Source: an uncultured Lachnospiraceae bacterium
GTDB lineage: Bacteria; Bacillota; Clostridia; Lachnospirales; Lachnospiraceae
Reading direction: 5' to 3'
DNA: 57,347 bases
Assembly: GCA_900317585.1 (NCBI GenBank)
Contig: ONHG01000015.1
Location: 1 to 57,347 of the forward strand
The notes under the pieces are model-generated. The model was not told where the DNA came from. It saw only the letters and a program-made list of their open reading frames with translations, and did not search any database. This document shows, one piece after another, positions 25,113-33,843 of the stretch. The translations under genes were made by a program, and so were the position numbers. Within the stretch, counting starts at the first letter, position 1, and each line of letters opens with the position of its first letter.

Positions 25113-26765
25113 CTAATCAGCATAATTCTCTTGTTCACCATATGCATCTTTATAGTATAATATGCCATTACTGTAGCGAATCCCCCCATCTGACACATTT
25201 TCATCAATGACATATTGTTTTCTGCCTGTTATAGGACATTTATAAATCACACTTTCCTTCTGATAATAAACATATTTGTCTGTCACAAAAAACCATTTGA
25301 CTGTAGCAATATTTTCAAGAATCTCGCTTGCGTCAGATGATTCTTTATCTGCTAATCCATAAAAATCCTCTGTGTTATCACCCCCTGAGGAATATACAAG
25401 CTCGTTTTTAAACGAATTTAAATCAACACTGTATACACTAATGCCTGCATTTCTATCATTTTCCAAAAGATAATAACACTTGTCCTCACTAAGATAAATA
25501 TTTGTAATCCTTCCTGAAAGCGGAAAAACATTTCTGGTAACTGCAACAGTATTATTACTGTTATCCTTGCGATATACGACATCTTCATTTTGGTCAATAT
25601 AATAGACATATTCATCCTTTGACAAACTTATCTGTCCGTTAAGTGTGCCATCAATTACCACATCACCACCAGCTGAATTCTTACTACAGCCTGTCAGAAT
25701 CAAACATATAATTATTCCTGTTAAAAATCTCTTTTTCAAATGATAATGTGAGAATTTCAAAAAGATAATAAGTAATAGAATTACAATCACAAAACAGCTT
25801 ACTAAAAGTATTTCTGCAAAATATTTCTTATCTAATGCTTCAAAAGTTTTTATCCTCGTCAAATTATTGTCTATGATATCATTAGAATACATATCCGGCC
25901 AGAAAAATCCACTTCCCGACAATAATGCAGCAGCGCATGGAATCCTATACATTGCTGAACTCTTTGAAAATATCATCACCGGAAGTATTACATAAAGCAA
26001 TGATAATACTATGCTGATTTCTCTTTTTTTAATCAATACAGCAAAGAACATTACCACACAAACAAGCATTATATTACCAAGAACATTTAAACCAACTTTA
26101 ATTAATAACGCCTGAATAAGAGATATAGTATATTTTGAATTTTCAAAAAACTCAATTGTGTTCAATGGATAACTGCCATTCTTCAATCCGACTGAACCAC
26201 TTAAATATATGACTGATATCATTTGAAATAATAAAGAAGTAATCACTCCTCCAATTATCCCAATTAAAAGTTTACATATCGTAACACGATTTCTTCCACA
26301 GGAAGAAATAATCATAATTTCCATATCATTTTCATATTCTGTTGAAAACAATATAATACCAAGCAGGATAACAACTATCACCATAAAATAATTTATACCA
26401 TCATGGCATAGTATAGTTTCCCATCCTCTCGTATCTGTAATATATCCACTTCCCGAATCAGTCTCATAAAGATAAATATGATAAAATGATTCAAAAGCCT
26501 GTTTTTTCTGCTTATTTGATAGTGTATTTCCTGAATCCGTTTCTATTTTTCTATATTCCTTTTTTATCTGCTGTGTTTTTTCTGTAGTAATTTTACCCTC
26601 ATATTTTTTAAAAAAGGAAGTATAATATTTTTCTGAATTTCTGATTACATTGGTCGTATCATATCCAAGAATCACCTGATATATACAAGCGGTTATAAAC
26701 ATGACTGTAAAAAAGGAAAATAAATGCTGCTTTCTGAATATCTTACGTAATTCCAATATAATCAT
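25113..26765 (-). CDS. ABC-2 permease fused to a lipoprotein-like domain (3' end probably truncated)
   Basis: Protein of 550 residues. Residues 1-350 are an ABC-2 type permease (N-terminal TM, a large external loop, then five TM segments). It then reads HLKKRFLTGIIICLILTGCS, which is a complete lipoprotein signal with lipobox LTGC, followed by about 190 residues of repeated beta units (YVYYIDQNEDVVYRKD, NIYLSEDKCYYLLEN) like DUF5050 propellers. So a permease and a lipoprotein are joined in one frame. The end, DAYGEQENYAD, abuts the agrA fragment, so the propeller was probably cut by rearrangement. Start overlaps the preceding permease by ATGA. Confidence 0.75.
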   Translation of the reverse strand: MIILELRKIFRKQHLFSFFTVMFITACIYQVILGYDTTNVIRNSEKYYTSFFKKYEGKITTEKTQQIKKEYRKIETDSGNTLSNKQKKQAFESFYHIYLYETDSGSGYITDTRGWETILCHDGINYFMVIVVILLGIILFSTEYENDMEIMIISSCGRNRVTICKLLIGIIGGVITSLLFQMISVIYLSGSVGLKNGSYPLNTIEFFENSKYTISLIQALLIKVGLNVLGNIMLVCVVMFFAVLIKKREISIVLSLLYVILPVMIFSKSSAMYRIPCAAALLSGSGFFWPDMYSNDIIDNNLTRIKTFEALDKKYFAEILLVSCFVIVILLLIIFLKFSHYHLKKRFLTGIIICLILTGCSKNSAGGDVVIDGTLNGQISLSKDEYVYYIDQNEDVVYRKDNSNNTVAVTRNVFPLSGRITNIYLSEDKCYYLLENDRNAGISVYSVDLNSFKNELVYSSGGDNTEDFYGLADKESSDASEILENIATVKWFFVTDKYVYYQKESVIYKCPITGRKQYVIDENVSDGGIRYSNGILYYKDAYGEQENYAD

Positions 26766-27976
26766 CTGATAGCTCTCCTCCCTTTTTCAACGAGATAAGT
26801 AATAGCAAGTATTATCATTATCAAAACAATCTGCACAAAAAATATTCCATTCTGTAAAGGAATAAAATGCCCGTAAACATTAATTTCTTTAAGAGTAATT
26901 CCAATCTCTCCTGTTTTTAACAGAGAAAACGGACTGACCATGGTAAATATTTTTTCTACTACTGTAATTCCATTATCAAATCCGCTCAGATAAAGCGAAC
27001 CACATATAAATCCTATGATAAGTATAAAAACAACATATGTATTTTTCACAATTTCTGCAATTAACGTCATGACAATTGCAATTATCGCAAATCCAATACA
27101 TTTCCACAGAACTATAAAAAAATAGAAGTCCAGCACCGACATATCAAACGGAGTATATTGATACTCACTTATAGAATATAGCATCATAGCGGAGCCTTTT
27201 AACCCATATTGTTTATTTATGATTAGAAAATTAAAGGCACTAAAGACAGCTTCAAGTCCTATAGCCACAAAAATATGTGTCAATATTTTTGCTGGTACAT
27301 ACATCCTGCTCCCAATACATGCTGTTCTTTGAATTGTTTCCATCCCGTTCCTACGCTCTTGAAAAAATGAAGGCATGATTCCTATTATCAGCAATACCAG
27401 AATAAAAAAATCTGATTTATCATACACAAAAAGAGTCTTCCATCCACCTGTTTCATAAAACATTAAAGGTGCTCTGCCCTTGTAATGCTTCAAAATAAAA
27501 CTGTTTTTTTCCACCTCAAAAATATTATTCTGCTCTTTATAAAAACTAATATTTTGCTTCGCTTTATTAACCAGACTATCATTCTGTTCTTCATATGTGA
27601 CAAGATATTTAATTGGATTATAAAATTGAACCGTTAACAGACTGTAATCACCAAAAACATATCCTGTATGCATAGTATCATCATATTCTGTACTATAGCT
27701 GTCATTTATCATTGAACTGTATCTGTTATATTCTTGTGAAATATATGACACTTTTTCTGCAGTAAGCTTTCCATCAAGCCTCTGATGCAATTCATCATAA
27801 TATAGATTTTCTTTTTCAGATGCGCTTGTCCTTACAAAGTCTTCGTTGAAACCACCCTTAGTCCGATAATCCCATTCCATCCAGAATATATTTGCAATAA
27901 CCGTTAATACAAATATTACAAAAAAGGAACGTGTTAAAAACTCTTTTCTCAATTCATAATAAAAAATCTTCATCAA
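26762..27976 (-). CDS. ABC-2 type permease
   Basis: Membrane protein of 404 residues: TM1 at about 14-33, an extracellular domain of about 150 residues (MINDSYSTEYDDTMHTGYVF), then five TM segments between about 190 and 398. This matches the layout of the downstream permease, with which it likely forms a heterodimer driven by the upstream ATPase. The start lies inside the ATPase gene (23-bp overlap). Export or membrane-protection substrate unknown. Confidence 0.82.
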   Translation of the reverse strand: MMKIFYYELRKEFLTRSFFVIFVLTVIANIFWMEWDYRTKGGFNEDFVRTSASEKENLYYDELHQRLDGKLTAEKVSYISQEYNRYSSMINDSYSTEYDDTMHTGYVFGDYSLLTVQFYNPIKYLVTYEEQNDSLVNKAKQNISFYKEQNNIFEVEKNSFILKHYKGRAPLMFYETGGWKTLFVYDKSDFFILVLLIIGIMPSFFQERRNGMETIQRTACIGSRMYVPAKILTHIFVAIGLEAVFSAFNFLIINKQYGLKGSAMMLYSISEYQYTPFDMSVLDFYFFIVLWKCIGFAIIAIVMTLIAEIVKNTYVVFILIIGFICGSLYLSGFDNGITVVEKIFTMVSPFSLLKTGEIGITLKEINVYGHFIPLQNGIFFVQIVLIMIILAITYLVEKGRRAIR

Positions 27977-28832
27977 TACCGCTTTCCTTCCTAAAAAAGG
28001 AGAGAAACACCTCCTCTAACTGTGGTTCCACAATTTCGGCTCCTTTTGGTATGTGATCACTAATTCCCCTTAATATAACCTTATCCTTTTCCCTTTTCAT
28101 ATTGGATATCAAATAGTTTCTTCTTATCAAATCCGCTTTATTTTCATCGACACAAATACAAAACACCTGGCCTTTAATTTTATCTCTCAATTCCTCAGAG
28201 GTTCCTTCACATGCTAACCTGCCATTCTGCAACATAATAATATGATTAGCAATATACTCAACATCCGACACAATATGTGTTGCAACAAGAATCATTCTAT
28301 CTTTTGCTGCTTCCGTTATTATATTTCTAAACCTTATCCGCTCTCCCGGATCAAGTCCTGCTGTTGGTTCATCCAAAACAAGAATCCTTGGATTATTCAA
28401 CAATGCCTGCGCAATCCCAAGTCTTTGACGCATTCCACCGGATAACTCCCGTATTTTCTTCTTTTTACATTCCAGAAGATTGACCTCTGTAAGCACCTGT
28501 TTTATTCTATTTTTTTCATCAACCCTTTTTATACAACACATGTAGTCTAAAAATTCGTCAACTCTATAATTCGGATAAAATTTGGGATACTGTGGCATAA
28601 ATCCAATTAATTTTAAATAATCCGTCCCCAGCTTTTCTATATTAATGCCATCTAACAGTATTTCACCACCGGATGCCTTTAACGCACCAATTAAAATATT
28701 AATCAAGGTTGTCTTTCCTGCTCCGTTTGCCCCCAACAGCCCATATACTCCGTTTTTAAACGTAAAATTAACCGATTTGAGTGCATAAAAGGCACCATAC
28801 CTTTTTGAAATATCATTTAGTTGTAAATACAT
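27954..28832 (-). CDS. ABC transporter ATP-binding protein
   Basis: ATPase of 292 residues: Walker A GANGAGKTT (34-42), Q-loop in FMPQYPKF, signature LSGGMRQRLG (about 135), Walker B RILVLDEPTAGLDP, H-loop ATHIVSD. This is the CcmA/BcrA-like class that pairs with ABC-2 permeases in antibiotic or peptide export and self-protection. I chose the ATG at 28832, after AAGGGTGGTTTACA; it overlaps the lipoprotein gene by 20 bp. A C-terminal domain (about 215-292) is typical of the class. Confidence 0.93.
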   Translation of the reverse strand: MYLQLNDISKRYGAFYALKSVNFTFKNGVYGLLGANGAGKTTLINILIGALKASGGEILLDGINIEKLGTDYLKLIGFMPQYPKFYPNYRVDEFLDYMCCIKRVDEKNRIKQVLTEVNLLECKKKKIRELSGGMRQRLGIAQALLNNPRILVLDEPTAGLDPGERIRFRNIITEAAKDRMILVATHIVSDVEYIANHIIMLQNGRLACEGTSEELRDKIKGQVFCICVDENKADLIRRNYLISNMKREKDKVILRGISDHIPKGAEIVEPQLEEVFLSFFRKESGIDEDFLL

Positions 28833-29934
28833 TGTAAACCACCCTTTTCGTATCTTCATTTCCTATCAGCCAGTAACCATTTTCATTATTACGAAAATCA
28901 TAAAATTGCACACCCACTTCTGTTTCAAAAGTATTTTCGCTTATACATTTCTTATCTGATAGCTGATACACTCGTACTCTATGTTTTGTAAGATTATCAT
29001 TTATACAAGTGTAAGCAATCAAATATACCCCATCCTTTGTAATATATGAAAATGTACTCTCCGTATTATCAACCTTAAATACCACTGACTGATTTTCTTC
29101 ACAATTGTATATAACTACTTTCCCACTTGAAGTATCTGTTAATGGATTCTCACCATCATTTAGAATAAGATAATTCCCCGATACACGAATCTGGTTTGGG
29201 CTATAGCACCTCTGCTCATCATAAAACAATTTGTTAGATATAAGACTCCAATATCCATATTTTGTATCAATTATTTCATCCCCTTTACTTTTATAAAAGC
29301 CTAATTTATTTTCATCTATAAAGGCTATCTCATATTGAGAATATCCATCCGCTTCCGACTCATGATGCATCAATTCCTGTGTCTCAAGATTCAAAACATA
29401 AATACCACTTTCTGTGCTCCATGCAAGCTCATTCCCGGATGGTGCTGCCACCGCCTGCGACTGACATTCCTGTATTTCCTTCATCAGTTTTTCAGGAATC
29501 ATGGCTTTTATGTCAATTACATTTTTTACCTTAAGATTATTGTCATACTCTATGTACTGATATGCTTCTTTTGCCATAGATGTCATGTTAGATATTACCA
29601 CACCATTTTTCTGCCTTGAATTATCCACAGCTTCATTATATGATGATTTTACAATCGCATATCCATCATTAATTTCACCATAATAATCAATACTTTCCGT
29701 ATCTTTCACTGCCATTTCAGCTAATATATCATTTGAAGAGACATCAAGAAGTACTAATCGATTGTCAATTTTATCATATTCAAAATCTTTGAAGGTATTT
29801 ATTTCTTTTACATCAATTTCACTTTGAACATGTTTTATATCCTCAGAATTTTTCGTATTTTCCTTATTATTCTCACATGCTGAAATCGTAATCATACAAC
29901 ATATCAGTAAGGAAATAATTATACTTTTTCTCAT
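28813..29934 (-). CDS. Lipoprotein, propeller-like
   Basis: Protein of 373 residues with a lipoprotein signal (SLLICCMITISAC, Cys about 20) and a low-complexity Asn/Lys/Glu stretch. The rest is a series of beta units (RLVLLDVSSNDILAEMAV, GIYVLNLETQELMHHES, GKVVIYNCEENQS) that look like a six- or seven-bladed propeller. It is anchored outside the membrane. In the operon it lies directly before the ABC ATPase and 6 bp after another lipoprotein gene. It may sense or sequester the exported product. No family recognised. Confidence 0.72.
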   Translation of the reverse strand: MRKSIIISLLICCMITISACENNKENTKNSEDIKHVQSEIDVKEINTFKDFEYDKIDNRLVLLDVSSNDILAEMAVKDTESIDYYGEINDGYAIVKSSYNEAVDNSRQKNGVVISNMTSMAKEAYQYIEYDNNLKVKNVIDIKAMIPEKLMKEIQECQSQAVAAPSGNELAWSTESGIYVLNLETQELMHHESEADGYSQYEIAFIDENKLGFYKSKGDEIIDTKYGYWSLISNKLFYDEQRCYSPNQIRVSGNYLILNDGENPLTDTSSGKVVIYNCEENQSVVFKVDNTESTFSYITKDGVYLIAYTCINDNLTKHRVRVYQLSDKKCISENTFETEVGVQFYDFRNNENGYWLIGNEDTKRVVYNVFTTK

Positions 29935-29940
29935 ACGTAT

Positions 29941-30960
29941 TTACCTGTCTTTAACTAACAAATATCTTCCACTTTGAATTGTATCATCTTGAATTTCATA
30001 ATCTTTGCCAGCGGTCGATGCAACCGCATAAAGAGAACAGAGTTCTTCATAACCAGAAACATCAATATCTACATCAAAAACTGTCATTTTGTCAGATGTT
30101 GTATTTATCTGTACATAATCACATCCATCAATTTTAACAGGTTCATTGTTTATAAAAACAGTAACCTTTTCTGCAACTTCTTTACCACCATACATTTGCA
30201 AAGTCAGATGCAGTTTTCCATCTTTTGAATATATACAATTTTTATTATCATCAGTCTTGATTTCTAAATATGCAGAATAATCAAGTGGGTTATCTGTATC
30301 ATTTGTCACAAACCCTTTAAGTACGTCCATAATTTCTTCCGGAATGTCAGTTACCTCTGTTTTCACAAAATCTGCTTTTGTTTGATTTTCACCATCTTCC
30401 TGCATTTTTACAGGAATACAAACGGTTGAATTCATTTTACAACAGTTTCCAAATGATGTGTTTTGAGTGCTATCCGGTAAATAATCTGCCATATATATTG
30501 TTGCAAATTGCATACCTAATGTATCCCCTTTCATACCGGATACTGGAGTAACATACGCGGTGAAATTGATTGTTTGGTCCGGCTTCAATTTAAAATAATG
30601 AACCAGTTTTTTTTCGCTCACCTCATCATTTAACTTATAATAATACGGCTGCACCTCACCATTTAAGAACAAAATTGCAGCAACCTCTACTTCTTCTGAG
30701 TTATCATTTGTTCCTACATATAATGGAACCTCAAGCTCATCTCCTGAATACGTATATTCATAATTATCTGAAGGCTTAAACCCCATTGTTACTGTCCCGT
30801 CTGATTTTTTTATCAGTTCATCATCACTGCTTATTATAGATGACAATTCCGAATCCTTTTGGCTACCGGTATCTGATAAGGAATCTTTTTTACTGCTGCA
30901 GCCGCATAAAAGAATTGTGCCAACCAAAATCATGCTTAAAATATATCGAATATGCTTCAT
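29941..30960 (-). CDS. Lipoprotein, two Ig-like halves
   Basis: Protein of 339 residues with signal and lipobox LLCGC (Cys about 21), a Ser/Asp-rich linker, then two similar beta-rich halves. The first has YEYTYSGDELEVPLYVGTND and LFLNGEVQPYYY; the second has TDDNKNCIYSKDGKLHLTLQ and VFINNEPVKIDGCDYVQI. This suggests an internal duplication of a domain that binds a partner at the cell surface. It lies between the secreted small protein and the second lipoprotein. Function unknown. Confidence 0.72.
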   Translation of the reverse strand: MKHIRYILSMILVGTILLCGCSSKKDSLSDTGSQKDSELSSIISSDDELIKKSDGTVTMGFKPSDNYEYTYSGDELEVPLYVGTNDNSEEVEVAAILFLNGEVQPYYYKLNDEVSEKKLVHYFKLKPDQTINFTAYVTPVSGMKGDTLGMQFATIYMADYLPDSTQNTSFGNCCKMNSTVCIPVKMQEDGENQTKADFVKTEVTDIPEEIMDVLKGFVTNDTDNPLDYSAYLEIKTDDNKNCIYSKDGKLHLTLQMYGGKEVAEKVTVFINNEPVKIDGCDYVQINTTSDKMTVFDVDIDVSGYEELCSLYAVASTAGKDYEIQDDTIQSGRYLLVKDR

Positions 30961-30994
30961 TGTTTCATCTCCTATTGTAAAATAGTCGCAAATA

Positions 30995-31375
30995 TTAAAA
31001 TTTTTCTGCTAAATATCTCACAACACTGCCGGTTCCTCTTGCCTCATGACTAGAAAAGCAAGCAAGTTTTGTTCCACTACTACAATTAGTTACCCTTATA
31101 ATATCATTGACCCTCGCTTTACTCTTTGTAACATTTGCTTTAGCAATTGTTTCCCCAGTTGCGTTAACCTGAATTTCAACTCCTGTAATCAGCTTATTTG
31201 CTGTCTTTGTAACCGAAGTCTTTGCTGTAACAGTTGAGCCACTTCTTGTTAACGAATAATTTAGTGTACCAAATTCTGTATTATATACAGATGCGGCACT
31301 TGCAGTTAATGGTGTTGCTCCTAATAGTCCAACTGCCATTAGCAATGAAATCGTTACCTTCTTAAGTTTTATCAT
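30995..31375 (-). CDS. Small secreted protein, candidate effector of the agr-linked operon
   Basis: Precursor of 126 residues with a clear Sec signal peptide (basic start, hydrophobic core LLMAVGLLGATPL, cleavage after TASA near residue 27). The mature protein, about 98 residues, is Thr/Lys/Val-rich and ends with a pair of cysteines nine residues apart (NCSSGTKLACFSSHEARG) that could form a disulfide. A good ribosome site (AGGAGGTAATTTTC) precedes the ATG. It follows agrD by 28 bp on the same transcript and precedes two lipoproteins and an ABC transporter. A secreted toxin or bacteriocin with export/immunity genes is one reading; adhesin or signal is another. Confidence 0.75.
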   Translation of the reverse strand: MIKLKKVTISLLMAVGLLGATPLTASAASVYNTEFGTLNYSLTRSGSTVTAKTSVTKTANKLITGVEIQVNATGETIAKANVTKSKARVNDIIRVTNCSSGTKLACFSSHEARGTGSVVRYLAEKF

Positions 31376-31403
31376 GAAAATTACCTCCTGTTATTTAAAC
31401 ATT

Positions 31404-31553
31404 TTATTTGTTTTTTAAGCTTTTTGGCACCATTGGTTCATATAGCAAACCTCTACACAATGAATTAGCATTATTTTTTGCAATTACACTTAAAGTTTTA
31501 AGTGCAAGATTTGCACAACTCTGCGAAACAACATTTATGCGTTTGTTATCCAT
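31404..31553 (-). CDS. agrD: AgrD-type cyclic peptide autoinducer precursor
   Basis: A 49-residue peptide starting at the ATG at 31553 behind GGAGGCAAATA. It has the AgrD plan: an amphipathic N-terminal helix (ALKTLSVIAKNNA, about 17-29), a core NSLCRGLLYEP and a recognition tail MVPKSLKNK. Cys33 with CRGLL (33-37) would form a five-residue thiolactone; the YEPxVP tail is the form seen in clostridial AgrD peptides. AgrB, on the opposite strand 2.8 kb away, should process it. It leads the operon toward the ABC transporter. Exact peptide ends are inferred. Confidence 0.88.
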   Translation of the reverse strand: MDNKRINVVSQSCANLALKTLSVIAKNNANSLCRGLLYEPMVPKSLKNK

Positions 31554-31620
31554 TATTTGCCTCCTTCGTAAATTATTGAAAGTTAGAATATTCTTACTGT
31601 GTTCACCATGGTACATATTC

Positions 31621-31648
31621 AATATATCAAAGCACTTTATTTTTTCAA
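31621..31648 (-). promoter_or_regulatory. agrD operon promoter
   Basis: Minus-strand TTGAAA (31643-31648) and TATATT (31621-31626), 16 bp apart, giving a leader of about 60 nt. The short spacer is what an activator-dependent promoter would show. Confidence 0.6.
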
Positions 31649-31653
31649 TCCCT

Positions 31654-31685
31654 TATGCACGAATGACAGTCCAATATGCACGAAT
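31654..31685. promoter_or_regulatory. Putative AgrA (LytTR) operator: two direct repeats
   Basis: TATGCACGAAT occurs at 31654-31664 and 31675-31685, exactly 21 bp apart, i.e. two helical turns on one face. LytTR regulators bind paired 9-bp repeats with this period upstream of the -35 box. Here the nearer repeat lies 5 bp from the -35 of agrD, and on the other side the pair overlaps the -35 region of agrC. Confidence 0.75.
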
Positions 31686-31690
31686 AGCAT

Positions 31691-31696
31691 TATAAT
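31691..31696 (+). promoter_or_regulatory. Possible -10 box of agrCAB
   Basis: TATAAT on the plus strand, 67 bp before the chosen agrC start. No good -35 is seen at the right distance; that position is occupied by the LytTR repeats. Confidence 0.45.
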
Positions 31697-31762
31697 ATAT
31701 TGTGTATACATTTTTTTATGATAAAATTATATATAATAATTTATATTAAGGAAGTATTTGTC

Positions 31763-33112
31763 TTGTTTATAATCAATTCTATCTGGGAATATTTTATTAA
31801 TTTTATGGAGCAGGTTTTATTTATAATATTTATTCACACGAAACTACATAAAAAAGCAAATTTTAAAAATCAATCATTTTTAATGCTATTATTTTTAACT
31901 ATACAATTTATTGTATTGTGTTTTATGAATCAAGAAGAAATTTCTTCTTATATAACATTATTATTGTCCTGCATTTTAGATATCATATATGTACTTACGT
32001 TTTATCGCGATAATATAATCTTTCGTCTTTTTTGGGGAATCGCATACTCAATCATTTGTTTAATAGCAGAGCAGCTAACCTTTTTTATCCCAACTACACT
32101 ATATGATAGTGTTTCGACGAAATTACTTTTGGGTGGAGAATTACGAAAACCATACACTATGTTATACCTGGCTATGATTGCGGTATTGATATTAATTCTA
32201 CACTACGTAGCTAATAAAGATATTACTCTTTCGCCTTTTCAGAAAATCACATATATATTAATTGCTTTTTCGGGACTTGCAATAGGACATTATATTTTAC
32301 GTCTTACTCTTGAATTTATAGATAACTATGGAAAATCTTCTTTTTCCACCCGATTATCTTTGGTGAATCTTTTCTTTGTTGTTTTATTTCTTGCACTGTT
32401 AGTATATATTTACCAGCTTGGTTACTCTAAAAGAGAAAATCTGCGCCTAATAGAAGAACAAAAAGTTTACGAATTAGAAAGAGAAGAATTTAATAGCTTA
32501 GTTGAAACCACAAAACAATTAAGAGAAATAAAGCATGACATTCAAATTTATCTGGATACAATCAATATTTTAGTCAACGATAAAAAATGGGACGAACTTA
32601 TCTCATATACTGAACAATATTATAATACCCTTTCAATTGCACACATCACAGTTTCAACAGGAAATACTGCAATTGATTGCATTCTTACATCAAAATTAGA
32701 TTGTGCTAAACGACTTGGTATAAAAACAACTTATTCTATTATGGTACCTGATTCTTTTCCTTTGGATTCAGTTGAACTCTCATCACTCCTCGGGAACATA
32801 TGGAATAATGCCATTGAAGCAGGTGAAAAGCTTCTCTCTTTTGATATTGGAAAACAACCGTACATTTATTTTTACATAAAACCCTATCAACATATGATAC
32901 TTATCCATATTGAAAATAACTTTGACGGTGAAATTAAAAGAAATAAAAATCATGAAATTATCAGCACAAAATCCGAAAAAAATCATGGTTTAGGACTACC
33001 ACGGATAAAATCAATTATTGAAAATTCAGGTGGTGTATTGCAAATCACCTCAGAAAATAATATTTTTTCAGTACATATAATGCTTCCCGACAAGGAGAAT
33101 AAGATCGAATGA
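31763..33112 (+). CDS. agrC: AgrC-type sensor histidine kinase
   Basis: Membrane sensor of 449 residues with six TM segments in the first 210 residues, a coiled linker, an H-box RQIxKHD-like LREIKHDIQIYLD (His about 258), and a GHKL ATPase domain with N-box SLLGNIWNNAIEAG and G-box GLGLPRIKSIIENSGG. This is the HPK10 class that detects cyclic autoinducer peptides. I chose a TTG start at 31763 with AAGGAAG eight bases upstream; the open frame reaches to 31700 but that start would sit 4 bp after the -10 box. Stop overlaps agrA as ATGA. Confidence 0.9.
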   Translation: MFIINSIWEYFINFMEQVLFIIFIHTKLHKKANFKNQSFLMLLFLTIQFIVLCFMNQEEISSYITLLLSCILDIIYVLTFYRDNIIFRLFWGIAYSIICLIAEQLTFFIPTTLYDSVSTKLLLGGELRKPYTMLYLAMIAVLILILHYVANKDITLSPFQKITYILIAFSGLAIGHYILRLTLEFIDNYGKSSFSTRLSLVNLFFVVLFLALLVYIYQLGYSKRENLRLIEEQKVYELEREEFNSLVETTKQLREIKHDIQIYLDTINILVNDKKWDELISYTEQYYNTLSIAHITVSTGNTAIDCILTSKLDCAKRLGIKTTYSIMVPDSFPLDSVELSSLLGNIWNNAIEAGEKLLSFDIGKQPYIYFYIKPYQHMILIHIENNFDGEIKRNKNHEIISTKSEKNHGLGLPRIKSIIENSGGVLQITSENNIFSVHIMLPDKENKIE

Positions 33113-33843
33113 TGAAAATAAATATAACTATTCTTGAAGATTCAATTTCTGAATTTAATCGATTACAAAAAGGAATACTAAAATATAGTAAACTAAATAA
33201 CCTTGATATAAATATAGATGCTTATAAATCAGGTGAAGAATTTTTTTTACACAATCCCAACTGTCAATCAATCGACTCTTCTGCCTTTTTTCTTGACATC
33301 CAAATGGGCAGCATGACTGGAATTGATGTTGCAAAAAAACTACGCTCATCCGGTTATAAGGGGATTATAGTATTTCTGACTGCCTTTAGGGAATACGTAT
33401 TTCATGGATATGAAGTAAGGGCATTAAACTATTTACTTAAACCTGTAAATGAAAATACTCTATTTTTATGTCTTGATGAAATCACTAAAGAACTGTCCAA
33501 CAATGCATACATCTATCGTAATCGACAAGAAATTGTAAGCTTACCTTATTCAGAAATATTAACCTTTTCCAGTCGCTTGCATTACGTGGATATATTGACA
33601 ACCAATGGCAAATGCTATGAACAAATGTCAACCTTAAGCAGAATAATAGAGCATCTACCCGGTGAATTTATACGGACACATCGTTCCTACATTGTTAATA
33701 TGGCACACATATACAGAATTACATCTAGCAGCATAGAATTATCTAATCATTTAACTATACAAATTGCACGTTCTTACTATAAAGATGTTATAAATGCATT
33801 TGCAAAATACACAAGGAGATTTGATATTACAGGAGAATTTTAA
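33109..33843 (+). CDS. agrA: AgrA-type LytTR response regulator
   Basis: Regulator of 244 residues: receiver domain with Asp63 in FFLDIQMGSMTGIDVA and conserved Lys in LLKPVN (about 106), then a LytTR DNA-binding domain (about 135-240, with FIRTHRSYIVNMAHIYRI). It is expected to bind the 21-bp-spaced repeats between agrD and agrC. It overlaps agrC and agrB. A 76-bp piece of a close relative lies at 25034. Confidence 0.93.
   Translation: MMKINITILEDSISEFNRLQKGILKYSKLNNLDINIDAYKSGEEFFLHNPNCQSIDSSAFFLDIQMGSMTGIDVAKKLRSSGYKGIIVFLTAFREYVFHGYEVRALNYLLKPVNENTLFLCLDEITKELSNNAYIYRNRQEIVSLPYSEILTFSSRLHYVDILTTNGKCYEQMSTLSRIIEHLPGEFIRTHRSYIVNMAHIYRITSSSIELSNHLTIQIARSYYKDVINAFAKYTRRFDITGEF

Noticed and set aside
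25010-25213. 67-residue minus-strand ORF
   Set aside because: It overlaps the agrA fragment and the permease-lipoprotein gene end; no start signal or coding pattern.
30995-31375. Lactococcin-972-type bacteriocin
   Set aside because: The signal peptide and a FSSH near the C-terminus recall that family, but the aromatic-rich core and the typical immunity transporter layout are absent.
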